Shown here: in pieces, positions 7,536 through 15,966 of the stretch | Layout: each line of letters begins with the position of its first letter | Position numbering within the stretch: the stretch's first letter is position 1 | Assembly: GCF_001678845.1 (NCBI RefSeq) | Contig: NZ_MAIQ01000005.1 | Span: 66,925-130,924, forward strand | From: Christensenella intestinihominis | Lineage (GTDB): Bacteria; Bacillota; Clostridia; Christensenellales; Christensenellaceae | Length of the DNA stretch: 64,000 nt | Reading direction: 5' to 3' | Translations under genes and position numbers: made by a program | The notes under the pieces: generated by a model | What the model saw: only the letters and a program-made list of their open reading frames with translations | What the model was told of the DNA's origin: nothing | Databases searched by the model: none

Positions 7536-9104
7536 ATGGTGGTAAGGACGCTTGTTCTAAAACTGCATAAACCTTCGGCGGCAAAGCGGGAGCTGATCGA
7601 CCAGGCGGTTTCCCGCTATAACCGTGCGCTTTCCTATTTGTTTGAGCATACCAAAGAGAACGTTGAACCGATCATGCGGGAAATGCAGGAGGGCGGGGCC
7701 TATCTTACGCGCCGCATTACCGGACTTCTCGGAAAAGATGTGATGGACCGGCTCAACCGGTTCGGCGTACAGCCGTTTAAAGACGCCCTGAAGCTGGATT
7801 ATGCGATGGCGATGGTCGCGTGGCTGTCCCTGCGCAAAGCGCAGAAGGGGGCTCGCTATCCGCAATTGTTGGATGAAGAAAATTTTGACGGGCAGTTTTT
7901 CTCTGCCCTTGATGCGTTTGACGCGGGCGGAATCAGCCGGGAAGAGCTGCATCTGCGGATTGAACGCCTTTATAACGGCCTTAGGGTAAGAAAACCCCTG
8001 CTCTTTGGGCGATATGCAAAAAACAGGGATTATTGCCTGCTGTATGATGAAGAGCGCGGCAGGTTTTATGCCAAGCTCTATCTTTTAAGCGTCAGGGACG
8101 AAAACCGCCGCGGGGGAATCCCGCGCGGCAATGCGAAATTGCGGTATGTTTCGGACGGACATGAACCGCTTGAGCAGGACAATAAACGCGAACGGTATAT
8201 TGTCGTGCCGCTTTCCTTCGGCAAGACACAGGAAACCGTGCTCCGCGAGGGCCTTAAAAACCCGCGTATATTTAAAACGGCGCGCCTGCTTAAGAAAAAA
8301 GGGGAATATTATCTTTCCGTAAACGTGGCGTGCGAATGCGAACAGGCGGAAAAAAGCAAAACCTATATGGGAATCACCCGCAGCCTCAGGGACGCGGTGG
8401 GATACGCGGTGACGGACCTTAAGGGAAAGCCGCTGGCGGAAGGGGGAATTCCTTTCCGGCAGGATACCTGCACAAAAAACGGGATGCATGCGGCGGCAAA
8501 CGAGCTTGTGGAGATTGCGCGGAAAAACCGAAGCGCTATCATAACCTATCGGATGGGGAATATTGGGGACAAACTGACCAGCGGCGGCGAAACGGCAAAG
8601 CTTACCGCGGGACAGTTTAACCGCCTGGTGTCAATGGTTGCCTATAAAGCGGAGATGAAGGGCCTGAAAAAGCCCGTATTCGTCAGCGCACGGGGAATTT
8701 TCACCGCTTGTCCCCGGTGTGGCGCGAACACGCAAAAGAACCGCTTCCCCGGCGGAAGGCTCTTATGCGTGAAGTGCGGGTTTGCCGGTGAAATCGGGAA
8801 AACGGGGCCGCTCAATGCCGCGCGCCGCCTTTTGAAATATAATGGAACGGCGCTTTTGTTTTATGCCAGACACACGGGCGAAGGCCTCCTGATCCACAAT
8901 GATATCCTCGGCCTTTTCTACATGGCGCAGCCGACGCAGGAGGGCATCCGGGACTTTTTCCGCTATGCGGAAAAGGCGGTGAAGGATATGAAAACGGGCA
9001 GGAAAATTCCGGGGGGAAAATCTGCGCGGGAGATCAGCTATCGTAAACGCTTTGCGAACCTCAGGGATGTGCGCGAAGAAATCACGATTGTGGATGAAGA
9101 ATAG
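7536..9104 (+). CDS. TnpB/OrfB-family protein with inactivated RuvC site (TldR-like candidate)
   Basis: A 522-residue relative of the IS605/IS1341 TnpB family. Support: an N-terminal wedge-like start (VRTLVLKLHKPS), the GEYYLSVNV strand before RuvC, a Zn ribbon C392-x2-C395 ... C411-x2-C414, and an NAA motif at 427-429. The catalytic acids appear lost: the RuvC-I Asp is T281 (GITRS), the RuvC-II Glu aligns with Y338 (IITYRM), and the RuvC-III Asp before L-NAA is P425. About 85 extra residues follow RuvC-III. ATG 7536 is one base past the phosphatase stop, so the gene looks operonic. No tnpA and no transposon ends are visible. It may be an RNA-guided DNA binder like TldR proteins. That role is inference. 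Confidence 0.72.
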   Translation: MVVRTLVLKLHKPSAAKRELIDQAVSRYNRALSYLFEHTKENVEPIMREMQEGGAYLTRRITGLLGKDVMDRLNRFGVQPFKDALKLDYAMAMVAWLSLRKAQKGARYPQLLDEENFDGQFFSALDAFDAGGISREELHLRIERLYNGLRVRKPLLFGRYAKNRDYCLLYDEERGRFYAKLYLLSVRDENRRGGIPRGNAKLRYVSDGHEPLEQDNKRERYIVVPLSFGKTQETVLREGLKNPRIFKTARLLKKKGEYYLSVNVACECEQAEKSKTYMGITRSLRDAVGYAVTDLKGKPLAEGGIPFRQDTCTKNGMHAAANELVEIARKNRSAIITYRMGNIGDKLTSGGETAKLTAGQFNRLVSMVAYKAEMKGLKKPVFVSARGIFTACPRCGANTQKNRFPGGRLLCVKCGFAGEIGKTGPLNAARRLLKYNGTALLFYARHTGEGLLIHNDILGLFYMAQPTQEGIRDFFRYAEKAVKDMKTGRKIPGGKSAREISYRKRFANLRDVREEITIVDEE

Positions 9105-9583
9105 CCGGGCGGGTCATTTTATAGTATAATAAGAAACCAGGGCGCATTTTGCTGCCGCGCCATTCCTCTGGAACCCGGCCGAGAGACCTGTTTTGGGGAA
9201 ATTCCGCCGAGCGGAGCGCGCGTATGCGCGTAAAAGAGCAGCTATCTGTCCGGAAGGGGCGGGGCAAAGGCCCCGCCTCTTCGACTATGCGAAACTCGAA
9301 TTTTCACGAATAAAAATGTGGGGAAAAAGCAGTTATTGTTCCCGTATTTCGGTTTATTAATAAAGCGGATTACTTTTGGCTTTTGGCAGAGGGGGATTGA
9401 ATGAAAAATTATTACCGGGCACGGCAGGCAGGGCGGCATACTTAGTGGGCAGCTTTTGTTTATGTCGTGCGATTTTTTTGGTAAAACCTCCGGAAGAGGA
9501 AAAGCGATCGATGCGGCGCCGCATCCGGGGCAGCAATTGTTTTCTCACGGTTCCCGATTGGAGATAAAGGAAATCAGATCACT
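9105..9583 (+). other. Non-coding region after dead TnpB gene; possible RNA gene
   Basis: No credible protein. A TATAAT at 9125-9130 lies just past the TnpB-like stop, without a good -35 box. Downstream are structured blocks: GCGC-GTAT-GCGC near 9219-9230 and a 13-bp hairpin, 9253-9265 pairing with 9270-9282 (GGCGGGGC-AAAG-GCCCCGCC core), with no T-run. 9265-9300 matches, on the minus strand, the repeat core also seen near 4531 and 55700. TnpB and TldR guide RNAs normally overlap or follow the 3' end of the protein gene, so this is where one would be expected. The 9300-9583 part is AT-richer and leads into the kinase gene. Confidence 0.4.
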
Positions 9584-12229
9584 ATGAAGCGCAAAAAAGA
9601 CCGGAAGGTAAAAAACATCAATGCATTGCTGATTGCGGTGGTGGTGGTTGTCATTTGTATTGGTGTGGCGGCGTTCGCCGGCGTGACAATTATGAATACG
9701 GATAACCTTGCCGTTTATACGGACGAAATTTATAAGCGGCCTTTTTCTGTGAATAATGCGGCGTGGAAGCTGCGTACGCAGATTTTATTTGCGCGCAGCA
9801 CAATGCTCAACCTGCTTTCGGGGGATGACTATCCCGAAAGCCAGACGGCGGAACTGAATGTGATGTATGCAATGCGGGATAACATAGCCGTGCTTGAGGA
9901 AACGCTGGAGTCGCAATATGAGGGGAACCCTGAAACCGTTGACCAATTGGTCTCGGATGTAAACGAACTCCTGTCGATCCATGACCGCTGTATCCAGCTG
10001 ATCAGGGATGGAAAGCAGGAGGAAGCGAAGACGCTTTTGTATGAGGACGCTTACCCACTCTATCTCCGGGCGGATGATACTGTGAGGGAAATTACGAATA
10101 ATTCGAGTACGGCGATCGATAGGTATGTGAAACAGGCCCATGAACTGAATGAAAAGACCAACATGATGGCAATCGTATGGGGCTCGGCCCTGCTTGCGCT
10201 TGCCGTTTTGGCTTCAACCGTCAGCGTGCATGCGATCACAAAGCGCAATGAAGATATTTTCCATAACAATGCGCTGTTCCACATTATTTCGGAAAATGTT
10301 GACGATGTATTTATGATTTACGATCTCCTGGAAAACCGTGTGGAATATATTAGCGATAATGTGGAACGCATCCTTGGAATTTCAGCGGAAAGCCTAAAAA
10401 ATAACCTTTGGATCGCGCGGGCTTACCTTGACGACGAAACCTTCCAAAGGCTTTCCAAGGGCTTCATGGAACCGAATATCGGCGAAATCGAGCAATACGA
10501 ATTCATCATGACCGACCCGAAGACAGGGCATGAAAAAGAGCTTTGCAGCAGGCGTTATCCGATTACGGAGAACGGAAGGGTAACGAAGTTTGTATTCGTG
10601 ACGAGCGACCTTACGGATGTAAACCGCGCGCAGAGTATGCTGCGCTCCGCCCTCGAACGCGCGGAAAACGCAAATACTGCAAAACGGGAATTCCTGTCGC
10701 GTATGAGCCATGAAATCCGTACGCCTATGAACGCAATGACGGGTATGATCCGCAATATGGGCTATGATATTACCGAGCCAGAGAAAATGAAAGAGCATCT
10801 GCGCAAGCTTAATATGTCTACCATGCACCTGCTGGACCTGATTAACGATATTCTCGATATGTCGAAAATAGAAAGCGGAAAAATGAAAATCGAGGTGCGG
10901 GAATTCAGTTTGAACGCCATGCTCAGCGAAATTACGGATATTATGCAGCCCAAGGCGGAAGAAAGCAAGCAGGCGTTTGACGTACTGCTGAAAAATGCGA
11001 CCTGCGATATGGTCAAGGGCGATGATATGCGGATCAAGCAGGTGCTTTTGAATTTCCTTTCCAATGCGATCAAGTTCACGCCGGAACATGGAAAAATCAG
11101 GATGTCCGTGGAAGAAATGGACCGGAGGGGCAACCAGGCCTGCCTGAAATTTGAAGTCCGGGATACCGGCATCGGGATGCACGAGGAATTTTTGGAACAT
11201 TTGTTTGAACCGTTCGAACAGGAACAGGGCTCCACATACCGCAAATATGGCGGAACGGGCCTCGGGATGGCGCTTTCCAAGACACTTGTGGAATCCATGG
11301 GCGGCGAAATTGAGGTGGAAAGCGTGCCGGATATGGGCAGCGTTTTTTCCTTCAGCCTGTGGCTCGAAATTGCGGACGCGGAAGGAATTTCCATTAAAAT
11401 CTCCGACGAGGTCAAAAGCCTCTATGTGCTGATTGTAGAGGACGACGAAGAGATGCGCGAGCACCTGAAGCTCCAGTGCAGCCAGCTTGGGGTAGAGGCG
11501 GTTGCGGTGTCCTCCGGTATTGAAGCGGTTAAGTATATGAAGGAATCCGGGGAACGCTTTGACCTGTGCCTGCTTGACCTTTATATGCCTGATGTGGACG
11601 GCATCCATACTGCCGAATGGATTCGGTCGGAGGCGGGAAAAGACGTTTATATCGTACTTATGTCGGCTTATGACCATAAAAACGTCGAGCAGGAAGCGCT
11701 TGCGGCAGGCGTGGACGATTTCCTGACCAAACCGGTTATGCGGGCGGATATTTACCGTATCCTGCAGCGCCTGAGCGGCGAGCTTTCCCCTGCGGCAAAC
11801 GGGGAAGAGAAGGCAAAAAGTTATGATTTCACCGGAAAAAGGGTGCTGATTGCAGAAGATAACGAGATTAATATGGAGGTTGCGCAGGGGCTGTGCGAGC
11901 ATGTGGGCTTTAAGGTCGAAAACGCATACAATGGGAAAGAGGCGGTCGAGATGTTCCGGAAATCCCCGGAAGGCTATTACGACGCAATCCTGATGGACGT
12001 CCACATGCCCATTATGAACGGGAATCAGGCGGCGCGTACGATCAGGGGGCTGAAACGGAAAGACGCCCATACGGTCGCCATTATTGCAATGACCGCAAAT
12101 GCATTTTATGAAGACGCCGCGGAGGCAATTAAAAGCGGGATGAACGAGCATCTTGCAAAACCGATTGAACCGGAGGCAATATTTGCAGCATTATATAAAT
12201 TTTTGTATGATAAAAAGGACAAATCATGA
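9584..12229 (+). CDS. Membrane hybrid histidine kinase (sensor-PAS-HisKA-HATPase-REC-REC)
   Basis: An 881-residue hybrid kinase. Two membrane segments (about 10-33 and 192-215) flank an extracytoplasmic helical region of the four-helix-bundle kind. A PAS domain (about 230-350) is followed by HisKA with the phospho-accepting H376 (SHEIRTP), HATPase (DTGIGM, GGTGLGM), and two receiver domains with D665 (LLDLYMPD) and D805 (LMDVHMP). A signal would pass His-Asp-His-Asp through the Hpt protein encoded 15 bp downstream to the HD-GYP protein after it. The ligand is unknown. It follows the sensory hydrogenase operon, but a 480-bp gap separates them. Confidence 0.94.
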   Translation: MKRKKDRKVKNINALLIAVVVVVICIGVAAFAGVTIMNTDNLAVYTDEIYKRPFSVNNAAWKLRTQILFARSTMLNLLSGDDYPESQTAELNVMYAMRDNIAVLEETLESQYEGNPETVDQLVSDVNELLSIHDRCIQLIRDGKQEEAKTLLYEDAYPLYLRADDTVREITNNSSTAIDRYVKQAHELNEKTNMMAIVWGSALLALAVLASTVSVHAITKRNEDIFHNNALFHIISENVDDVFMIYDLLENRVEYISDNVERILGISAESLKNNLWIARAYLDDETFQRLSKGFMEPNIGEIEQYEFIMTDPKTGHEKELCSRRYPITENGRVTKFVFVTSDLTDVNRAQSMLRSALERAENANTAKREFLSRMSHEIRTPMNAMTGMIRNMGYDITEPEKMKEHLRKLNMSTMHLLDLINDILDMSKIESGKMKIEVREFSLNAMLSEITDIMQPKAEESKQAFDVLLKNATCDMVKGDDMRIKQVLLNFLSNAIKFTPEHGKIRMSVEEMDRRGNQACLKFEVRDTGIGMHEEFLEHLFEPFEQEQGSTYRKYGGTGLGMALSKTLVESMGGEIEVESVPDMGSVFSFSLWLEIADAEGISIKISDEVKSLYVLIVEDDEEMREHLKLQCSQLGVEAVAVSSGIEAVKYMKESGERFDLCLLDLYMPDVDGIHTAEWIRSEAGKDVYIVLMSAYDHKNVEQEALAAGVDDFLTKPVMRADIYRILQRLSGELSPAANGEEKAKSYDFTGKRVLIAEDNEINMEVAQGLCEHVGFKVENAYNGKEAVEMFRKSPEGYYDAILMDVHMPIMNGNQAARTIRGLKRKDAHTVAIIAMTANAFYEDAAEAIKSGMNEHLAKPIEPEAIFAALYKFLYDKKDKS

Positions 12230-12244
12230 TAGGGGGAAAAGGGT

Positions 12245-12583
12245 ATGGAAATGGAAACGCTGAACCGCGCCGGAATCAACTACAAGGATGGCCTGCGGCG
12301 CATGAGCGGCAATGAAGCGCTGTATCGGAAATTCCTGAAAAAGTTCCTGCAGGACGAGAGCATCGTCCGCCTGAAGGACTGCCTTTCGGAAGGCGATATG
12401 GAAGGGGTGTATGAAGCGGTTCATACGCTGAAGGGTACGAGCGGGACGCTGGGGATGTACGACCTTGCGGACAGCTGTGACGCAATGTGCAAAAAGATCA
12501 GGAACCAAGAGGCTGATTTTGATGTGAATGCGATATACAGCCGTTATGACGCCGTGGTTAAAGCGATTGGGGACATGGAGTAG
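12245..12583 (+). CDS. Hpt-domain phosphotransfer protein
   Basis: A stand-alone 112-residue histidine phosphotransfer protein. The Hpt signature AVHTLKGTSGTLG places the phospho-accepting histidine at H60. Helical content and length match one Hpt domain with nothing attached. ATG 12245 has an AGGGGG site about 9 bases upstream; an in-frame ATG two codons later is possible. It sits between the hybrid kinase and a response regulator, so it most likely relays phosphate from the kinase's receiver domains to the REC domain of the next protein. Confidence 0.9.
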   Translation: MEMETLNRAGINYKDGLRRMSGNEALYRKFLKKFLQDESIVRLKDCLSEGDMEGVYEAVHTLKGTSGTLGMYDLADSCDAMCKKIRNQEADFDVNAIYSRYDAVVKAIGDME

Positions 12584-12596
12584 AAAGAGGCCTGCA

Positions 12597-13649
12597 ATGA
12601 AAGAAAAGGTGCTGATTGTCGACGACGCCGAGCTGAACCGTGCCGTTCTGGAAGAACTGCTTTCGCCCGAATATGATACGGTTTGCGCCTGCGGGGGCAG
12701 GGAAGCAATAGAAATCATGGATCGTGAACGCGATAATCTGGCGTTGGTGCTTCTCGATGTTATGATGCCGGATATGAACGGGTATGAGGTCCTCGAAAGC
12801 ATGAATTTTAACGGAACCCTCAAACGGACGCCCGTTATTATGGTTACGGCGGCGGATTCGGCCGAGGATGAAGAAAAGTGCCTGCGGATGGGCGCGATGG
12901 ACTTTGTGCGCAAGCCGTATGTAACCGACGTTGTCAAGCGGCGGGTTAAAAACGTGGTGGAATTGTACCGCTATCAAAACGGACTCGAGGAAGTGTTGGA
13001 GCAAAAAGCGGAAACGCTGTCCAACGTGAACGAAATTATCGTTGCGGTTCTCACCTCCGTACTCGAGACGAAGACCGCGGAGTCGAGGGAGCATATCCAG
13101 CGCGTCCGGCTATATACGCGCGAGCTGCTCAAATTTGTATACGAGCACAGCGACGACAAGAACGGCCTGACCCCGCAGACGATTGAAACGATTTGCATTG
13201 CGTCCGTGCTGCACGATATTGGAGAGCTGTTGATCCCGGAAGCAATTTTGCGAAAAAATTCAAGTGAACTGACGGACGAGGAGCAATTGGTCTGGCAGCA
13301 GCATACCGTAAAAGGCTGCCAGCTGATCGAGCCCCTCAGGAACATCGAAAATAAGGACTATATCAGGTATTGCTATAATATTTGCAGGTATCACCACGAA
13401 AAATGGGACGGCTCGGGCTTCCCGGACAGGCTTGTCGGGGACGATATTCCAATCTGCGCACAGGCGGTGGCCCTGGCGCATGATTACGACCGGCTGGTGG
13501 TGTCGAAGGGATATTCCCACGAGCAGGCGGTGGAGCGCATCCACGACGGATTATTCCATTCGTTTTCCCCGGTGCTTGTAGAGACCTTCCAGCTTGTGGC
13601 CGATAATTTCAGGACCATACTGGCCAGGAACCCGGAGCAGGGAAAGTAA
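12597..13649 (+). CDS. Response regulator with HD-GYP output (REC-HD-GYP)
   Basis: A 350-residue regulator. The N-terminal REC domain has LLDVMMPDMNG with the phospho-acceptor Asp and a conserved Lys in RKPY. The C-terminal HD domain has LHDIGE and YHHEKWDGSGFP; the third motif is GFP where the family name has GYP, a common variant. Such proteins usually hydrolyse cyclic di-GMP. ATG 12597 is chosen because the REC fold begins there. It follows the Hpt gene by 13 bp and is closed by a strong terminator, completing a kinase-Hpt-regulator relay. The window also holds a diguanylate cyclase, so c-di-GMP signalling is plausible. Confidence 0.92.
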   Translation: MKEKVLIVDDAELNRAVLEELLSPEYDTVCACGGREAIEIMDRERDNLALVLLDVMMPDMNGYEVLESMNFNGTLKRTPVIMVTAADSAEDEEKCLRMGAMDFVRKPYVTDVVKRRVKNVVELYRYQNGLEEVLEQKAETLSNVNEIIVAVLTSVLETKTAESREHIQRVRLYTRELLKFVYEHSDDKNGLTPQTIETICIASVLHDIGELLIPEAILRKNSSELTDEEQLVWQQHTVKGCQLIEPLRNIENKDYIRYCYNICRYHHEKWDGSGFPDRLVGDDIPICAQAVALAHDYDRLVVSKGYSHEQAVERIHDGLFHSFSPVLVETFQLVADNFRTILARNPEQGK

Positions 13650-13671
13650 TAAAGTAAATTGTAAGGCAAAT

Positions 13672-13706
13672 AAAAATCCATCCCGCGCGCGCGGAATGGA
13701 TTTTTT
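13672..13706. terminator. Bidirectional rho-independent terminator
   Basis: AAAAATCCAT and ATGGATTTTTT pair around a CCCGCGCGCG core. A-run and T-run on the two sides let it work for both the REC-HD-GYP gene (plus) and the convergent antiporter gene (minus). Confidence 0.85.
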
Positions 13707-13718
13707 GTGTACGGATGA

Positions 13719-15158
13719 TTATGACGACCGGCCGGATGTTCCCGCCTGTGCCGCCGTACCGGCGGCGGGCGCGGGCGCTTCCTGCTTCCATGAAGGCTTG
13801 CGCAGCCGGTAGATGACCAACGGAATGGCAACCAGCACGATGATGCCGAGCAGCATGAACAGGATGTAAGTGGGATATTCGGAGGGCTTTAAGGATTCCG
13901 GCGGGATAAAGCTTGTAAAAATGACGAAGGCAATCCCGACGAGCCCTACGATTGAAGTAAGCCACATCCCGAATTTGCCTCCCGGAATCTGGAATGCGCG
14001 TTTTTCATTGGGATGGCGTTTGCGGTAAATAATGCCGGACAGAATAATAAAGATATATACGATACAATACAGGGCGACAGCCATTGTGAGGATTGTGTTG
14101 AACACGCCGTTGGTGCCCGGGATAAACACGAAAATGAGGGCGATGCCCGTCACGATAACCGCCTGCAGGATCATCAGCGCGACGGGAATATCGTGCCTGT
14201 TCGTTTTCTGGAACACGGGCGGAAGGGTGCCCTCGCGCGCGCAGCGCAGCATGCCGCGGGAAGGGCCGACGGTCCAGGCCGAAATTTCGGTGATGCACGA
14301 AAGGGCGATCATGCCCGCGATCACGGCGGTGACCCACGGGAGATTCCATCCGCTGAACATAACGGAGAAAACCTGTGCCGGATCGGCAAGGGCGATGCTG
14401 CCTTCCGCGACCAGCGCGTCGGTTACGAGGCCGGCATAGGTAAACAGCCCGGCGGTGAGGCAGGTGGCAAGGATAATGGCGCGCGGATAATTTTTGCGCG
14501 GTTTATCGATCCGGTTGGCGAAGTTTGAGGCCTGCTCCATCCCGGCGAACAGGAAAATAATGCCGGACAGCTTTGAAAGCGTTCCGAGGTCGGAAAGGTC
14601 GGGGAAAATTTTATCCGCCGTAGGCGGTGTAAAAACCCCGGGATTATGCGTAAACGCAAAGACCGTTCCGAAAATGAGCAGGACTGCCAGCGGAATAAAA
14701 AGGCCGATAATTGTGCCGTAGGTGCTGATTGCGGTAATGGGAACCCCCTTAATGATCAGGAATGTAATCAGCCAGAAGATGGAAATGACAATGATGCCAA
14801 TGAAAAAATCATTTGAAAGCAGGCTCTTTGCGCCCACGATGGTGGCGATCATATCGGCAAAGGCCGCCCCCACGGTCACCATTCCAAAACACATTTGAAT
14901 CCATACGAGCCATGCGGCAAGGAACCCGAAGCGCGGCGAAAGGGCGCGGCTGATCCATACGGAAAGGCCGCCGTCCTCGGGCATTGCCGTCGCAAGCTCC
15001 GCCGACACAAACGAAATTGGTATCACGAACATCAGCACGGCAAAAATCATAAAGAATACGGATTCCCAGCCGGCATACGCGATATTCGGAATACGCCTTA
15101 CGGAAGCGAAATAGGCCATCGTAAGGAAAATAAGCTGCATAAATGAAATCTTTTTCAT
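13719..15158 (-). CDS. APC-family amino-acid antiporter (glutamate:GABA-type)
   Basis: A polytopic inner-membrane transporter of about 479 residues with roughly 12 hydrophobic segments. The pattern (start SFMQLIFLTMAYFASVR, AMPEDGGLSVWISRA in the first loop, FAGMEQASNFANRI in the middle) fits the glutamate:GABA antiporter branch of the APC superfamily. The last ~20 residues are Ala/Pro/Gly-rich. I chose the start at 15158 because an AGGAAACAGGG stretch precedes it and the membrane domain begins there. Upstream in-frame codons to 15269 add only 37 unlikely residues and would cross the probable promoter. The substrate cannot be read from sequence. The agmatine pathway is on the other side of the divergent region. 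Confidence 0.85.
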   Translation of the reverse strand: MKKISFMQLIFLTMAYFASVRRIPNIAYAGWESVFFMIFAVLMFVIPISFVSAELATAMPEDGGLSVWISRALSPRFGFLAAWLVWIQMCFGMVTVGAAFADMIATIVGAKSLLSNDFFIGIIVISIFWLITFLIIKGVPITAISTYGTIIGLFIPLAVLLIFGTVFAFTHNPGVFTPPTADKIFPDLSDLGTLSKLSGIIFLFAGMEQASNFANRIDKPRKNYPRAIILATCLTAGLFTYAGLVTDALVAEGSIALADPAQVFSVMFSGWNLPWVTAVIAGMIALSCITEISAWTVGPSRGMLRCAREGTLPPVFQKTNRHDIPVALMILQAVIVTGIALIFVFIPGTNGVFNTILTMAVALYCIVYIFIILSGIIYRKRHPNEKRAFQIPGGKFGMWLTSIVGLVGIAFVIFTSFIPPESLKPSEYPTYILFMLLGIIVLVAIPLVIYRLRKPSWKQEAPAPAAGTAAQAGTSGRSS

Positions 15159-15197
15159 AACCCTGTTTCCTGTTAAGAGAGAACTACCTGACGTCAA

Positions 15198-15274
15198 AAC
15201 TATTGATAAACTGCTGCTTTTCTCATAACCGGATATTTTTTGCTTAATCAAAAACTTTGTGGGTATCAATAGTT
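15198..15274. promoter_or_regulatory. Inverted 11-bp repeat between divergent genes
   Basis: AACTATTGATA at 15198-15208 is repeated as its exact complement TATCAATAGTT at 15264-15274, 55 bp away, in the spacer between the divergent antiporter and thioesterase genes. The right copy ends just upstream of the GAGGGGG ribosome site. This layout suits a regulator that binds near both promoters, but no regulator is known. Confidence 0.5.
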
Positions 15275-15290
15275 ATACGAGGGGGAATGT

Positions 15291-15764
15291 ATGATGGAAC
15301 AATGTAAAACCGCATATGCGGAAACGACGCATATCGTGATGTCGGAGGACATCAACCAGCTTGGGAACCTGCACGGCGGAACGCTGATGCAGTGGGTAGA
15401 TATTATAGGCGCGGTGGCGGCGACGCGGCATGCGCACAGCACGGTGACAACGGCGGCGCTCGACAGCATGGATTTTAAGCACCCGGTGCCCCTGGGGGCA
15501 ATCGTAACGCTGCGCGCCGTGGTAACGTGGACGGGCCGCACGTCGCTCGAGGTACGGGTGGACGTGTACAGCGAAAAAGCCAATTGCGCGGACAAAAAAC
15601 GCACCAATACCGCTTATCTCGTGTTCGTAGCGCTCGGATATGACGGGAAGCCGCACGAGGTTCCGCCGTTTACGCCGCAGACGGAAACGGAAAAGCAGGA
15701 ATATGAACGGGCCCTCAAACGCCGCCAGGCGCGCCTCGCCCGGAAAAACAACGAAGGGGAATGA
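15291..15764 (+). CDS. Hotdog-fold acyl-CoA thioesterase
   Basis: A 157-residue hotdog thioesterase of the YciA/BACH kind, which cleaves acyl-CoA to free acid and CoA. Diagnostic stretch: NQLGNLHGGTLMQWVDIIGAV, with the active-site region in the long helix, then DFKHPVPLG and a C-terminal charged tail. The GAGGGGG site supports ATG 15291; ATG 15294 is equally possible. It stands alone, followed by a small GTTTGTTCAC/GTGAAACAAAC hairpin at 15767-15793. The substrate chain length cannot be told. Confidence 0.88.
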   Translation: MMEQCKTAYAETTHIVMSEDINQLGNLHGGTLMQWVDIIGAVAATRHAHSTVTTAALDSMDFKHPVPLGAIVTLRAVVTWTGRTSLEVRVDVYSEKANCADKKRTNTAYLVFVALGYDGKPHEVPPFTPQTETEKQEYERALKRRQARLARKNNEGE

Positions 15765-15966
15765 CGGTTTGTTCACATAAGTGAAACAAACTGTCAACTG
15801 GGGTACGATTCTTTCAAAAACGCTTTAAACACTGGACTTGCGTCTCCGGTTTCATTAAGATAAAGGCATCCGGAGAACATTTAAAAGAGCAACTTTGTAA
15901 CAAAATGTCGTTTGCCGAATTTATTCGGTCTGAACCATTACTTTAATTTCCAAGGAGGAAGCCACT
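15765..15966 (+). promoter_or_regulatory. aguB upstream region with a palindrome
   Basis: The spacer holds a hairpin after the thioesterase gene, a TCTCCGG/CCGGAGA inverted repeat (15843-15877), and a perfect 14-bp palindrome CCGAAT-TT-ATTCGG at 15915-15928, 38 bp before aguB. The last is a good operator candidate. Promoter boxes are not clear. AAGGAGG at 15953-15959 is the aguB ribosome site. Confidence 0.45.

Noticed and set aside
7536-9104. Complete IS605/IS1341 insertion sequence
   Set aside because: No tnpA, no recognisable left or right ends and no break in a neighbouring gene; the start is tightly coupled to the phosphatase gene.
10394-12151. 585-residue minus-strand frame opposite the hybrid kinase
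   Set aside because: Antisense shadow of a clear kinase gene; composition is artefactual and there is no ribosome site.
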